A DNA stretch of 64,000 nucleotides from Leishmania donovani. Taxonomy: Eukaryota; Euglenozoa; Kinetoplastea; Trypanosomatida; Trypanosomatidae. Both the position numbers and the translations under genes were made by a program. Within the stretch, counting starts at the first letter, position 1. Every line of letters starts with the position of its first letter. Shown here piece by piece: positions 21,633 through 30,757 of this stretch. The notes under the pieces were generated by a model that was given only the letters and a program-made list of their open reading frames with translations, was not told the DNA's origin and searched no databases. Where the stretch lies: NCBI RefSeq assembly GCF_000227135.1, contig NC_018261.1, positions 846,840-910,839 of the forward strand, read 5' to 3'.

Positions 21633-24600
21633 TCAGAGCCAGGAGTCAATAAAGCGGGTGGCGGAGTTTGAAGTGGCTGTGAAAGTGGGACGGTACCGCA
21701 CGTACGACACCTCCACGCTGCGCGACGTGTCTTTGGTGGACGACAGTCCGAGGTGCGGTCGCTGGTATGCCTGTGGTGGTGTGGCGGGACCCTTTGAGGA
21801 CGAAGACCGCTGCAGCTGGCGCGCGAACGACGAGGCACACCGTGGCGCTCGCCGGGCGCTGCAATCAAGCCGACGTGGCTCCTGGTGGACTGCGCGAGAC
21901 CACAAGAACGTAGTGAACGAAGTTCCCCACTGTACGCTTGCATCGCACTGGGCCTTCTCTGGCTTTGAGAACAGGGGCTGCTCCGCCTCCAACGACTGGC
22001 TGGCATCCAAGGACACCAGCGGCGACGCCTGCACACGCGGAGGCGGTGGCTTGGCCAAACACAACGCCACTGTGGAGCTCGGTGTGCAGTTTTCCTCCTC
22101 ACCATCGCTGAGTGCGGGTGACATCAACACGGGGTGCTGCGTCTGGCGTCTGCGGTTGTGGCGTGCCTCATTGGCGAAGGCGATGCGCCCGCTCTCGCCA
22201 CCCACGCCTTCCACAGCGAGGCCTGCGTGCTGCGCGGCGTGTGCGACGGGCGGGTTCCGCCGCTGAAGTCCGCGAATGGGCAGAGTGTGAATGTACTGCG
22301 TGGCTGGAAGCATGAAGAGAGAGCAGCAGCTCTCGCCCAGCGCCTGCGCTGGTGACTGAATCATGGACACTGTCGGGGTACCGAGGTTCAGCGTGTCGGC
22401 GACACAACGGGGGGTGGCCCACCCACCTGCAGAGTGATCAGCAGACCTGTGCAACAGTGCAAGGTCACCCGTCGCCGCATCGGGGCGGAACAGCTTCTGG
22501 GGCTGCTGGTGCGATGGCTGCGCCTGCACCTCCGTGACCACCAACGACATCGCTGTCAAGTCCTCGGACACCTCTTCAGCGGCTCGTTCGGGATGCAGCG
22601 CTGTGCGAGGTGGGCTTTTGTGAGCGGAGAGGGCGTGATCACATGGAAAGACATGGACAGCGCCAAAGATAGGGGAGGCGCGCAAGACGCTCGGTTGCTG
22701 TCGCTGCGGTGGCGGCGGCTGCACAGCAGCGCTCGAAGGGAAGTCGCTGAGGAAGCGCGAAGATTGGTCCTCAATGGATGACGGCGGCGGCGTTGGATGC
22801 TGCTGCTGCGACACCTCGCTCGGGTGCGGCGTCCACACGCGCGTTGTCTGGCGGGCCCGCACGCGAATCGGTGACACAGAGCACTCGGAGCCGATGGTGC
22901 TGATGCTGTGGGCGCTGCTCAGGTAGTCGGCAATGCTGCCATCGGAGAGCGGCGGCACACCGCCACCTTCAGAGAAAGATACCCCGGCCGTCTGGCTCCT
23001 CGATGCGCGAGCGTCCTCTGCTGCCCCAAAGGCATTCGCCATCGCAGTCGGCGTCGCCGCGTCGAGTTTGCCATCATCGCATTCATGAGCGTCGCCCTGC
23101 ACTGCAGACACTACAGGGGACGGCGAGCCGGACGCACGAGGCGTGGAGGTCAGGGTGGCCGCTCCTGCCGCAGCGGCGGCGGTGGCCACAAGCTCGGGGT
23201 ACGCCGAATACCCTTTCGTGGGTATGGGTGACAGTTTCACCGGCGTAGGAAAGCCCGTAATCTCCGCCAGGCTCTCCCAGCCTGGGGTTGCGTTGCCGCC
23301 CCTCCACCTGTGCGCCCGATGCAGCGGCGTGGGAGTGGCCAGCGAGCCAGCATTCGGGGGCAATACGCCCGATGAACACGGGCGCGCTGTCGGCGTGTGC
23401 GTGGCTGTGGCGGCGTGGGTGCTGAGCAGGCGAAGGAAAAGCCCTTGGCGAAGCGGTGAGGTCATGGGCGTTTTGAAAGCAGAGAGGCTGCCGTTCGTCC
23501 CCGCGGAAGTCGTGGGGGCCCTCGGAGTGCCTTCCATCTGGGCAGCCTTCGCCGCTGCAGGCGAGTTCTCGGCGCTGTCCTCAATGACCTGCGTTGTGAG
23601 GCCCTCCTTGGCAGGCCCGCAGCCCCTCGGCACCACTGCGTCAAGCGACTCCCCGCTGGCACCCACAGCGGCCACCACAGAGAGCACAGACGCGTTAGGG
23701 GTCGCGCAAGAAGACACAGAGGTTGCGGCGTAGTGAACGGCAAAGTGCCCACTGGAGCTGCAGTCGGTGCTCTCACATCCACCGGTGCCGCCGCGATTAG
23801 GAGCGAGCAGAGGACTCGCTCGTATGTCGCGATGACGAGGAGGCGTGTGCGCCACTGCATCCACTGCCGCGCAGTGTGCGGCAGGCGCTGCCTCCGGCCC
23901 AGGCTGAAGGGTGCGGCAGCGGGCCGAGGCAGTGGATATGTCCGTAAAGTCGTCGTCGTCGTCGAAGAGCACGCGCTCCGCACCCGCGGCAGCAACGGGG
24001 GTGACCCCGCTACCGGTGTTGGACGTGAACACGTGCGGCGGCGACCTTGCTCTGCTACACGCATGCAGCGCTGAAACGGCGCCACGGCGCTCTTCACTTG
24101 CGCGTTGGGGTGCGTCCGTGCAACACACAGCGTCCACTTCGCCTGCCTGGAAAGTGCTTGCCAGCTTTAGCGGCGGCTGAGTGACCGCGTGCATAGCCTC
24201 CTGATTGCCCACCGCAGCGCCGGACGTCCACTGGCGAGGTACGCCACTAGCTGCCGCACAGAGCACCAATGCCTCGGCACCTCCATGGTTACACAACAAC
24301 AGCGCAGGACTTGAGGACGCCACCGCGGCAGCCGGTGGCCACTCTGCAAACCATGACGAGTGGTAGTCACTGTCTGGAACTGCGGCCGAGTCGCCGTGGC
24401 TGTTTAGGTCATCTGCAAACGGGCTCGGGCTCACCCCTTGCAGACTGTGGTGGGCGCTTTGCCTCGACAGTGCCTGACCGCCAGCGTTTTTCGGCATGCC
24501 GGATGCATCGCCGACATCATGATCCGCACATCCAGCACGCGGCGGAGGCGGAGGCACTCGAGGCGAAGGTGAGAGAGCCGTGTGGAACAGCGTCGCGTCA

Positions 24601-24872
24601 CCGCACCACTCACCCTCCGGCACCGTTACCGTGTTCACGGTGAGTGAGCTCCACGGCGACCCCAGCGCGCTCCGCTCATCGGCATCGGTGGTGGTGCTGC
24701 CCACGATACCTGCCGCTTCGCGCGGCCGGCTCCCCTGAAACGGTGCCGGCGACTCGGATGGAGGTACGCGGGAAGGTGAACGGCGGGAGCATCTCCGGGT
24801 ATCACGCACATTCACCACGGAGCGAGCCCCGCACTGGTATACGAGAAGACGTCGTTCCGTGGCCGGCTGCAT
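21633..24872 (-). CDS. Large low-complexity hypothetical protein
   Basis: 1079 residues, not recognised. It is rich in Ser, Ala, Pro and Thr throughout, with no catalytic motif, membrane segment or clear repeat, so it is probably mostly disordered. Many Ser-Pro and Thr-Pro dipeptides suggest a heavily phosphorylated scaffold or cytoskeletal protein, but that is inference only. The frame is open throughout despite the length, which with strand and codon character supports a real gene. The ORF could start 14 residues earlier (24914), but that stretch translates a T-run followed by an AG at 24878-24879, a probable splice acceptor, so the ATG at 24872 is preferred. Confidence 0.75.
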   Translation of the reverse strand: MQPATERRLLVYQCGARSVVNVRDTRRCSRRSPSRVPPSESPAPFQGSRPREAAGIVGSTTTDADERSALGSPWSSLTVNTVTVPEGEWCGDATLFHTALSPSPRVPPPPPRAGCADHDVGDASGMPKNAGGQALSRQSAHHSLQGVSPSPFADDLNSHGDSAAVPDSDYHSSWFAEWPPAAAVASSSPALLLCNHGGAEALVLCAAASGVPRQWTSGAAVGNQEAMHAVTQPPLKLASTFQAGEVDAVCCTDAPQRASEERRGAVSALHACSRARSPPHVFTSNTGSGVTPVAAAGAERVLFDDDDDFTDISTASARCRTLQPGPEAAPAAHCAAVDAVAHTPPRHRDIRASPLLAPNRGGTGGCESTDCSSSGHFAVHYAATSVSSCATPNASVLSVVAAVGASGESLDAVVPRGCGPAKEGLTTQVIEDSAENSPAAAKAAQMEGTPRAPTTSAGTNGSLSAFKTPMTSPLRQGLFLRLLSTHAATATHTPTARPCSSGVLPPNAGSLATPTPLHRAHRWRGGNATPGWESLAEITGFPTPVKLSPIPTKGYSAYPELVATAAAAAGAATLTSTPRASGSPSPVVSAVQGDAHECDDGKLDAATPTAMANAFGAAEDARASRSQTAGVSFSEGGGVPPLSDGSIADYLSSAHSISTIGSECSVSPIRVRARQTTRVWTPHPSEVSQQQHPTPPPSSIEDQSSRFLSDFPSSAAVQPPPPQRQQPSVLRASPIFGAVHVFPCDHALSAHKSPPRTALHPERAAEEVSEDLTAMSLVVTEVQAQPSHQQPQKLFRPDAATGDLALLHRSADHSAGGWATPRCVADTLNLGTPTVSMIQSPAQALGESCCSLFMLPATQYIHTLPIRGLQRRNPPVAHAAQHAGLAVEGVGGESGRIAFANEARHNRRRQTQHPVLMSPALSDGEEENCTPSSTVALCLAKPPPPRVQASPLVSLDASQSLEAEQPLFSKPEKAQCDASVQWGTSFTTFLWSRAVHQEPRRLDCSARRAPRCASSFARQLQRSSSSKGPATPPQAYQRPHLGLSSTKDTSRSVEVSYVRYRPTFTATSNSATRFIDSWL

Positions 24873-25858
24873 GTGGCCTGAACACCGATAAAAAAAACGT
24901 CGGCACAAGAACAAGTATAAACAAAGAGTGAGACGGTCCGTTCTCCACTCGTGGGGTCGACGATCTATACAATTATCGATCTATTTTGTGGTGGTGTGTG
25001 CGCGTGTGCGCTTCGAGAGAGTGGCGCGGCTCGACCTGAGAGCCGCGGACAGCGGGGAGAGAGAGAAGCAGCCGTCTCGGCTCTCTCAGCTCCACAGAAA
25101 AGGGAGCAGGTTCGCCGTCGTCGCGAGCGCGCGTGTGCGACCTCACGTTAGGGGGTCCGCTTCTCGTGCGTGCCGTGATTGTCTGGCGTACGTGTATCGA
25201 TAGGGATGTGTGCGGGCGACTTGGCAAGCGGTTCCACGCCTTCTCGCGGTGGACGTGGCGAGGAAGAAGCAGGGAGGTGAGGGCGGTATCTTATGTAGGC
25301 AAGCCCAGTACGAGGCAGGAGACACACCACACAACGGCAGGAGAGATGAAAGGTACGCGAGGGAGTCGACACGCAAGGAAAATCGCAAAAAGACGTCAGC
25401 GATGACGGGCATTGGGAAGGGGTGGGCGAGGGTGGACCTGTCTGTATGCGTGACGGTAGCAGAGGAGGGGGCATGTTGGAGCCTCGCTGCAGGGGGAGCA
25501 GAGTAAATCACCAAGAGAAAGCGAAGAGCCTGGTTGGCAAGGAGGCAGGGAGCATAAACGAGCCTGCGCACCCAGCACAGCGGGGCTCTCGTTGCTGCTC
25601 TCGCCACCACCAAGAGAAGACGTGTGACACGTGGTGCGTCTCACAAACGTGTTCTACGCTCTTGTTTCGTTCGTTAAGATGGAGCTATCTCAGCTTGTTC
25701 TTCATTCGCGGCCCCAACTGGAAACATCCCCTCCCTCCCAGCCATTACGATTATGAGGATGCACCTGACCCACTGCGTCAGCGACGAGCGCTTTTGCGGC
25801 GGGGTGAGCGTCTCCCAGCGGCTAGGAGCTCTACTGGGGAGGGGAGGAGGCATTTCAC
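24873..25858. other. Intergenic region, nothing recognised
   Basis: 3' flank of the PDE12-like gene and 5' flank of the long low-complexity gene. Mixed GC-rich sequence with short ORFs lacking motifs. No repeat or RNA gene seen. Confidence 0.5.
24878..24897 (-). promoter_or_regulatory. Probable trans-splice acceptor of the low-complexity gene
   Basis: On the minus strand a T-run (24889-24897) is followed by AG at 24878-24879, only about 5 nt before the ATG at 24872. This argues against the upstream in-frame ATG at 24914. Confidence 0.5.
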
Positions 25859-28357
25859 TCACTGCGTCGTGAAGGCGAGGTCTGCGACAAGTGCGACGTG
25901 GTCGGACGGGTATTTCTTGTTCGGCAAGGCAAAGTTCTCTGTCAGCTCGGCCTCTGAGGGGATGGGCACCGTGCGTAGCACTTCCAACGAGTCTTCGGAG
26001 AAGAAGATGTAGTCAATCACCTCGCGAAAGGTGAGTGTGAAGTTCGTCCAAGGCAGTGAAAGGTCGGTGCGGTGGTAGGCGTCCTGCAGGCGCACCTGCG
26101 GTCCGTAGAGGGCCTCATGAAATACCTTTGTGATGACGCGCTCCCCGCCCTCGCCCTGCGCCGGGTCCTCTTGTGCCTGCGTCTCGTTGCTTGCCTCTGC
26201 AGGGATCTCTGCCGGATCTGCCGGAGTGGGTGCCGCGGTTTCTGCTGACGTTTTGCGTGGCCGCTTGCAATCTTTTCGCGCCACCGTGGCGTGGGGCAGC
26301 TTTGCGTCCTTGCCAAGCAACTCCACGAGGTCGTCGGCGTCGTAGCCGAGCAGCCGCGCGCAGCCCCACCAGAAGAGCCTCCCTTTGTCCCAGGACGGGT
26401 GATCGGCCTCCACCTGGCCCGTTGTGAGAAGACGGTACGCGCCGGTCGCGTGTGTGCAGTTGAAATCACCACACATGACCAGAGGTCGGCGCGGCCGAGC
26501 GCGGTTGGCTAAACTGGGCGACGGTGACGTCGCCGCATCGCCGCCGGGCGAGATCAGGGTGGCGTCGCTCAGCCAGTGCAGCAGCATGTACGCTTGGAGA
26601 ACGCGAATATGGCACGCATTGGCATGGTAAAAAAGATGCGTATTGCCGACCACGATCTCCTTGTCACTGGTCGATTCCCGCAGCACCACTCGCGCCCCAA
26701 TGGAGGTGACCGCGGAGAGCGCTTCCTCGAGCTCAGGGCAGGCGCCCACACGCCCCGCCAGTTCCGGAAACATGGTGGAGAGGGTTTGAAAGTTTAGCGG
26801 GACGGACGCATGCTGCACGAGCTGGAAGCGGGACTCGCGAAATAGGAAGCCGCAGCCCTCCTTCACCGATCCAGACTTGTTGCAGTACACCCCGTCGTAC
26901 CCGCACGCGCGCATCACAGGCAGAAAGTAGGATTGGAAGACGTCCCGGCCGCACTCCTGCAAACAGACAATATCCGTATGATAGGCCAAGAGTTCCTGCA
27001 CAATGCGCACCTTCCGGTTCTCAAGGTCGAGGATGTCGTCGGTGGCGAACGGGTATATCTTTGCCTTGGAGCTCTTCGATGTGCAGAAGTCATCGTAGAG
27101 GATGTTGTACGTCACGACACGGAAGGCCGGGTAGTTGACGGGCGTGGTTGTCTCCTGCCACCGCGGCACCGGCGGCGGTAGCTGGCGCACGACACTGGGC
27201 AGACGCATCTCCGTCCAGAGGCCGGTGGCGGGGTCCAGCGAGACGCGCAGCATCATCTCCTTGCCCTGGAGGTCGCTGGTCGGCGTGAACGTCGGCGCGG
27301 TGCCAACCACGCGAAAGGCCGCATCGTCGTCGTTTGCGCTGCGCGTGCTCGCCGACGCCTCCGAAAGCACGCACCACTCGTAGCACAGGCTCTCCTTGGA
27401 CGCGAAGAGCAGCGACACGTCAGCGCACGCGAGCGGGAGCCCGACGTACGGGATACCTGGCGACGTGATGGAGACGACCGTAGGCACGTTGTAGAGCACG
27501 CATACGATGGTCTCGTTGACGCACAGCACCCGAGCATGCTTCCAAAAGACGCGGTTGGGCAGCTCGGGGTTCAGTTCCGTGAAAAGTGCGGTTTCGTCCA
27601 ACGACGGGAGGACAACCGACGTCGCCCCTGGCGCCGCCAGCGGACCATCCTCCTCCGCCATCCCTGCAAGATCGGAGGAGCGGCAGAAGGCGCGCACAGT
27701 GGGGCACTCAGCGAAAATTTTATCCTTCGTCACCCGCTTCGAGCTCTGCCCGCTCGACCGCGGCGGCGCAAAAAGCAGCCGAATGCGGCCGAGCGTTTTC
27801 GCCGCCGTCTCTTTCTCCTCTCGAGCCATGCTCTTTGATACCGTTGTGGTTCCGCGCTTCGGCTGCAGCGGTGCCGCGGCGCCGGCCGCCGGTGCCGGCA
27901 CCTCGATGGACATGTCGAGAGTAATGACTTGGCTGCCCTCGGGATGGAGCACCACCACCTTGTTCTTGGCCTGCATTGTTCGCTTCAGGAGCGGGCGAGC
28001 CGCAGCCGACGACGATGTGGGTGATGAACGTGAGGGCACGGAAGCAGTGCTGTGCGATGGACCGGTGCGCGATGGCGTTGATTCGACGGCCTGTGTAGCG
28101 CGACTCGCGTTGCTCCAGCGGCGCTGCGCCTTCTCCGTCCGGTAATCTGTCAGGAATGGCGCAGAGGAAGGGGACGCGGTAGCAGCCTTGGAGGGCTTCT
28201 TCTTCAGCAAGGTCGAGTCAGTGACTGGCGTGCTCGCGGCGGCGTCGTGCCGGTGCGTGCGCACGCGCGGAATAGTGGCGTCGACCGAGGTGGAATGAGT
28301 CGCGCGAAGGGACGAGGAGAAGAGGCGAAAGCGGCGCAGCGGCAGCTGACGCAGCAT
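25859..28357 (-). CDS. PDE12-like exonuclease/endonuclease/phosphatase family protein
   Basis: 832 residues counted from the ATG at 28357. The C-terminal half is a complete EEP nuclease domain of the CCR4/PDE12 type: Asn418 in VVTYNILYDDF, Glu468 in CLQECGRD, Asn572/His574 in GNTHLFYH, Asp631/Asn633 in CGDFNCTH, and Asp819/His820 in the final SDH. These are the usual metal-binding and catalytic residues, so it should hydrolyse RNA, probably removing 3' adenosines or cleaving 2',5'-linked oligoadenylate. The preceding beta-rich region resembles that of PDE12. The N-terminus (MLRQLPLRRFRLFSSSLRA) is Arg/Ser-rich without acids, as in mitochondrial presequences, and PDE12 is mitochondrial. A Ser/Thr/Ala-rich linker fills about 20-125. 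The ORF is open 152 codons further up, but that part is Cys/Phe-rich and contains a probable splice tract (28532-28552). Confidence 0.85.
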   Translation of the reverse strand: MLRQLPLRRFRLFSSSLRATHSTSVDATIPRVRTHRHDAAASTPVTDSTLLKKKPSKAATASPSSAPFLTDYRTEKAQRRWSNASRATQAVESTPSRTGPSHSTASVPSRSSPTSSSAAARPLLKRTMQAKNKVVVLHPEGSQVITLDMSIEVPAPAAGAAAPLQPKRGTTTVSKSMAREEKETAAKTLGRIRLLFAPPRSSGQSSKRVTKDKIFAECPTVRAFCRSSDLAGMAEEDGPLAAPGATSVVLPSLDETALFTELNPELPNRVFWKHARVLCVNETIVCVLYNVPTVVSITSPGIPYVGLPLACADVSLLFASKESLCYEWCVLSEASASTRSANDDDAAFRVVGTAPTFTPTSDLQGKEMMLRVSLDPATGLWTEMRLPSVVRQLPPPVPRWQETTTPVNYPAFRVVTYNILYDDFCTSKSSKAKIYPFATDDILDLENRKVRIVQELLAYHTDIVCLQECGRDVFQSYFLPVMRACGYDGVYCNKSGSVKEGCGFLFRESRFQLVQHASVPLNFQTLSTMFPELAGRVGACPELEEALSAVTSIGARVVLRESTSDKEIVVGNTHLFYHANACHIRVLQAYMLLHWLSDATLISPGGDAATSPSPSLANRARPRRPLVMCGDFNCTHATGAYRLLTTGQVEADHPSWDKGRLFWWGCARLLGYDADDLVELLGKDAKLPHATVARKDCKRPRKTSAETAAPTPADPAEIPAEASNETQAQEDPAQGEGGERVITKVFHEALYGPQVRLQDAYHRTDLSLPWTNFTLTFREVIDYIFFSEDSLEVLRTVPIPSEAELTENFALPNKKYPSDHVALVADLAFTTQ

Positions 28358-29309
28358 GGAGGAAGACGAGTGGCAGCGGCACACCCGCAAACGTGCACAC
28401 CGTGAACGGCAGTGACAAAAGTAAAAAGGAGAAGCACCTGTGCGGCGGAACCATGCGGCACAATGGCACACGCGTGCGCGAGCGCCGTCGCCGAACACCA
28501 AGACGCACACGGAATCACGCGGGCAGCAGCTAAGGGAAAAGAAAAGAAGAGGATAGGCAGTAGGCAGAGCCGTCACGCCTATCCAATTTGTCGAGTCCTT
28601 GCGGCGAAGGTACGCCGAGAACCAGATCCGGCTGCGACGAGGAAACGCAAAAAAAAAAGCGAGGAAGATGCAGATGTTGAGATGGCCGTAGAGGGACACG
28701 AAGGAGGAGGCGGAGGGGCATGAGACGAACGCGCGGGTGGAAGAAAGCGGAAGTAGGCTGCCTTTCTCTAGAGCGGTGCCGCCGCTGGTGACCGTGGCCC
28801 GCGCCAGCGCCACTGAACCCGCCTCCTCCTAGCCCTTCCGAGACGCTAGCGCCTACGGTGCAGAAAGGAGACGCGTCGCTCTCTTGCGGCAGTGCTGCGA
28901 GAGCGGGCCCCACAGTAGGTGAGCATATCGGTGCGGTCGAAATCACTTTGAAAGGGAAGCGGTGAATCGTGCAACTGGCAGTGCCCATACAGCACTCTGC
29001 TGGTGGGTAGGTACGAGCCATCGGGTGTGGGGCCGCGCGGACGCGGAGGGCTGCTCCTGTGTGTTTCTCCTCATTCCTCGACGCGCTTCCGCTCAGCAGC
29101 GGAGGCTCAGGACAGCCCCTTCAAAGGACACACTAGTGCGCACCTGCTTTCACGGAGAGCCACGCACAGAGAGAGAACGGCCATCGAGCGCCGCAGCGAT
29201 GCCATCACCACCGCTCAGCCGCGGCCTGCGAGTAGCGGAAGGAACAACGCGCCACCACTCTAGCTATGCTAGCCGGGAAAGCCGACCAGGCAAGCTGCCG
29301 ATGTTGTTT
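28358..29309. other. Intergenic region
   Basis: 5' flank of the PDE12-like gene, including a strong pyrimidine tract on the minus strand, and the 3' flank of the small membrane-protein gene. No RNA gene or repeat recognised. Confidence 0.5.
28532..28552 (-). promoter_or_regulatory. Pyrimidine tract for trans-splicing of PDE12-like gene
   Basis: About 20 nt of nearly pure pyrimidine on the minus strand, about 175 nt upstream of the chosen ATG and inside the in-frame N-terminal extension. Its presence supports starting at 28357. Confidence 0.5.
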
Positions 29310-29783
29310 CTACGTTGCCGCCTCTGGCGGTGGTGGCACCTTCCCACGATAATCCTCTGCGGTGTCCCAGCACTTGGGCTTCACCGTGTTCACCGTCAGC
29401 GCCACCATCGGCGCCACACAGGTCACCATGCCGTCCCATGCCACTTGTAGCACAAAGCTGCAGCACAGCAGAACAGCGAGCGCTGCCACGACACTCACAG
29501 TGACAGAGGCACTCACAAACGCCTCATACGAAAAGGGCACGAGCACCGCGTTGCCTTTCGTCGACATACCGTCTGGCACCGCAGCACGCGCCGTCTGTGT
29601 CAGGTATTGCTCCATCTCCTTATCTGCAAGCCCGAAGGCCAGCACAATCGTCACCAGGTAGAGCAGCGCGCCGCTCATGCACACGTACACGAGAACATCC
29701 TTGACCACCGGCAGAAACGGCTTCTGCAGGGTAGCCAGGGAAAAGAATGAAAACCACTGAAGAAGGGTTGTTACGGCAACCAT
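29310..29783 (-). CDS. Small membrane protein with two hydrophobic segments
   Basis: 157 residues, family not recognised. Two clear hydrophobic segments at about 28-51 (VLVYVCMSGALLYLVTIVLA) and about 90-113 (SASVTVSVVAALAVLLCC) are separated by a polar loop of about 40 residues. The tail is polar and ends with several prolines and EAAT. Likely an integral membrane protein with both ends on the same side. The reading frame starts cleanly at the first ATG and codon character matches its neighbours. No enzymatic motif is visible. Confidence 0.75.
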   Translation of the reverse strand: MVAVTTLLQWFSFFSLATLQKPFLPVVKDVLVYVCMSGALLYLVTIVLAFGLADKEMEQYLTQTARAAVPDGMSTKGNAVLVPFSYEAFVSASVTVSVVAALAVLLCCSFVLQVAWDGMVTCVAPMVALTVNTVKPKCWDTAEDYRGKVPPPPEAAT

Positions 29784-30240
29784 GACGCCGCGGATCGAGG
29801 CAGGCTAAGAAGCAGGATAGCGGGCAAGGACGGCGGTCGTGCCACCAGGAGCAGGCAAGAGGAGGTGCGTGGACAACCCAACAGAGACCGCCACACGAAA
29901 GCACGCTCATGCACACCGCAACAATGCCGAGAAACAGAGGAACAGAGGGAGAATACGAGGGTGCGCGAGAGGAGTCGGACAGAGACGGAAGACATGAAGC
30001 ATCGCAAAAGAAAAAGGCAGGCCACGCCGGCGCTCACGGCTATCCCCCCGGCAGTCCAGCGGGGCTGGAAAAAGGACCACAGAGACCACACGGGCCAGCT
30101 GTTCATGCGCACCAGCTCAGCCCACGGAACAGCAATAGCTCTCACTGGTCCGCGACTTTGCTTTGCTCTTGTTGCTCGCCCTACACTTCGCAAGGGACGC
30201 TCCTACAGCTAAGCCCGAGACGCTAGACCTGCACCGAGCT
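29784..30240. other. Intergenic region
   Basis: 5' flank of the small membrane-protein gene. Short ORFs only, with no motif or repeat of note. Confidence 0.5.
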
Positions 30241-30675
30241 TTACTTGCCCTCATCACCGCCGACGCGAGCGGTGTCTGAAGGAAAATGCGCTTGTCTCGC
30301 CACCGTCGCTGCCGAACTCATGTCCACGCACATGGGTTCACGACAACCCTCCCGTTGTGGCTTTGTGCCGGGGAGCATGAAAAATGCACTGTGGCAGACG
30401 CGACCGAGACACGCAAACAACAAGACAGCCAACAGCGTGTGGCTGACGAGCCACACAGCAATGGATAACAAGGACGGCGATAAAAAGAAATGTGAAAAGG
30501 CACACCTATCGGGGCTGGTGGCACCGACTTCCTTCAGCAGGAGTGTGTGCTTGGGTGTGTGCAGGAGCCAGATGTAGATGGATGAGCATCTCCTTTGCGC
30601 ACATCCCGCTCCCATCGAAATCTCTTCCCTACCTTTTTCACCTGCGTGCACGCCACGGCCAACCGATACAAGCAC
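30241..30675 (-). CDS. Doubtful small ORF with one hydrophobic segment
   Basis: 144-residue ORF in the 975-bp interval between the GH65-HAD gene and the small membrane-protein gene. It carries one hydrophobic stretch (LLSIAVWLVSHTLLAVLLFA) and a polar C-terminus. Against it, the first half reads through a pyrimidine-rich stretch that could instead be the splice tract of the next gene, only 46 residues follow the last possible methionine of note (in FFMLPGTKP), and no family is recognised. Treat as a candidate only. Confidence 0.25.
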   Translation of the reverse strand: MLVSVGRGVHAGEKGREEISMGAGCAQRRCSSIYIWLLHTPKHTLLLKEVGATSPDRCAFSHFFLSPSLLSIAVWLVSHTLLAVLLFACLGRVCHSAFFMLPGTKPQREGCREPMCVDMSSAATVARQAHFPSDTARVGGDEGK

Positions 30676-30757
30676 TTACACACACAATTCTGCCGAAGCA
30701 GCCGCTCCGGGTGCCACAGCGTCTTTTGGTGTGTCACGGCAGCTGGCTTTTTTTTTT

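Noticed and set aside
22000..24100. Plus- and minus-strand ORFs of 200-280 residues within the long low-complexity gene
   Set aside because: They are alternative-frame shadows in GC-rich Ser/Ala/Pro coding sequence, and the 1079-residue frame covers all of them.
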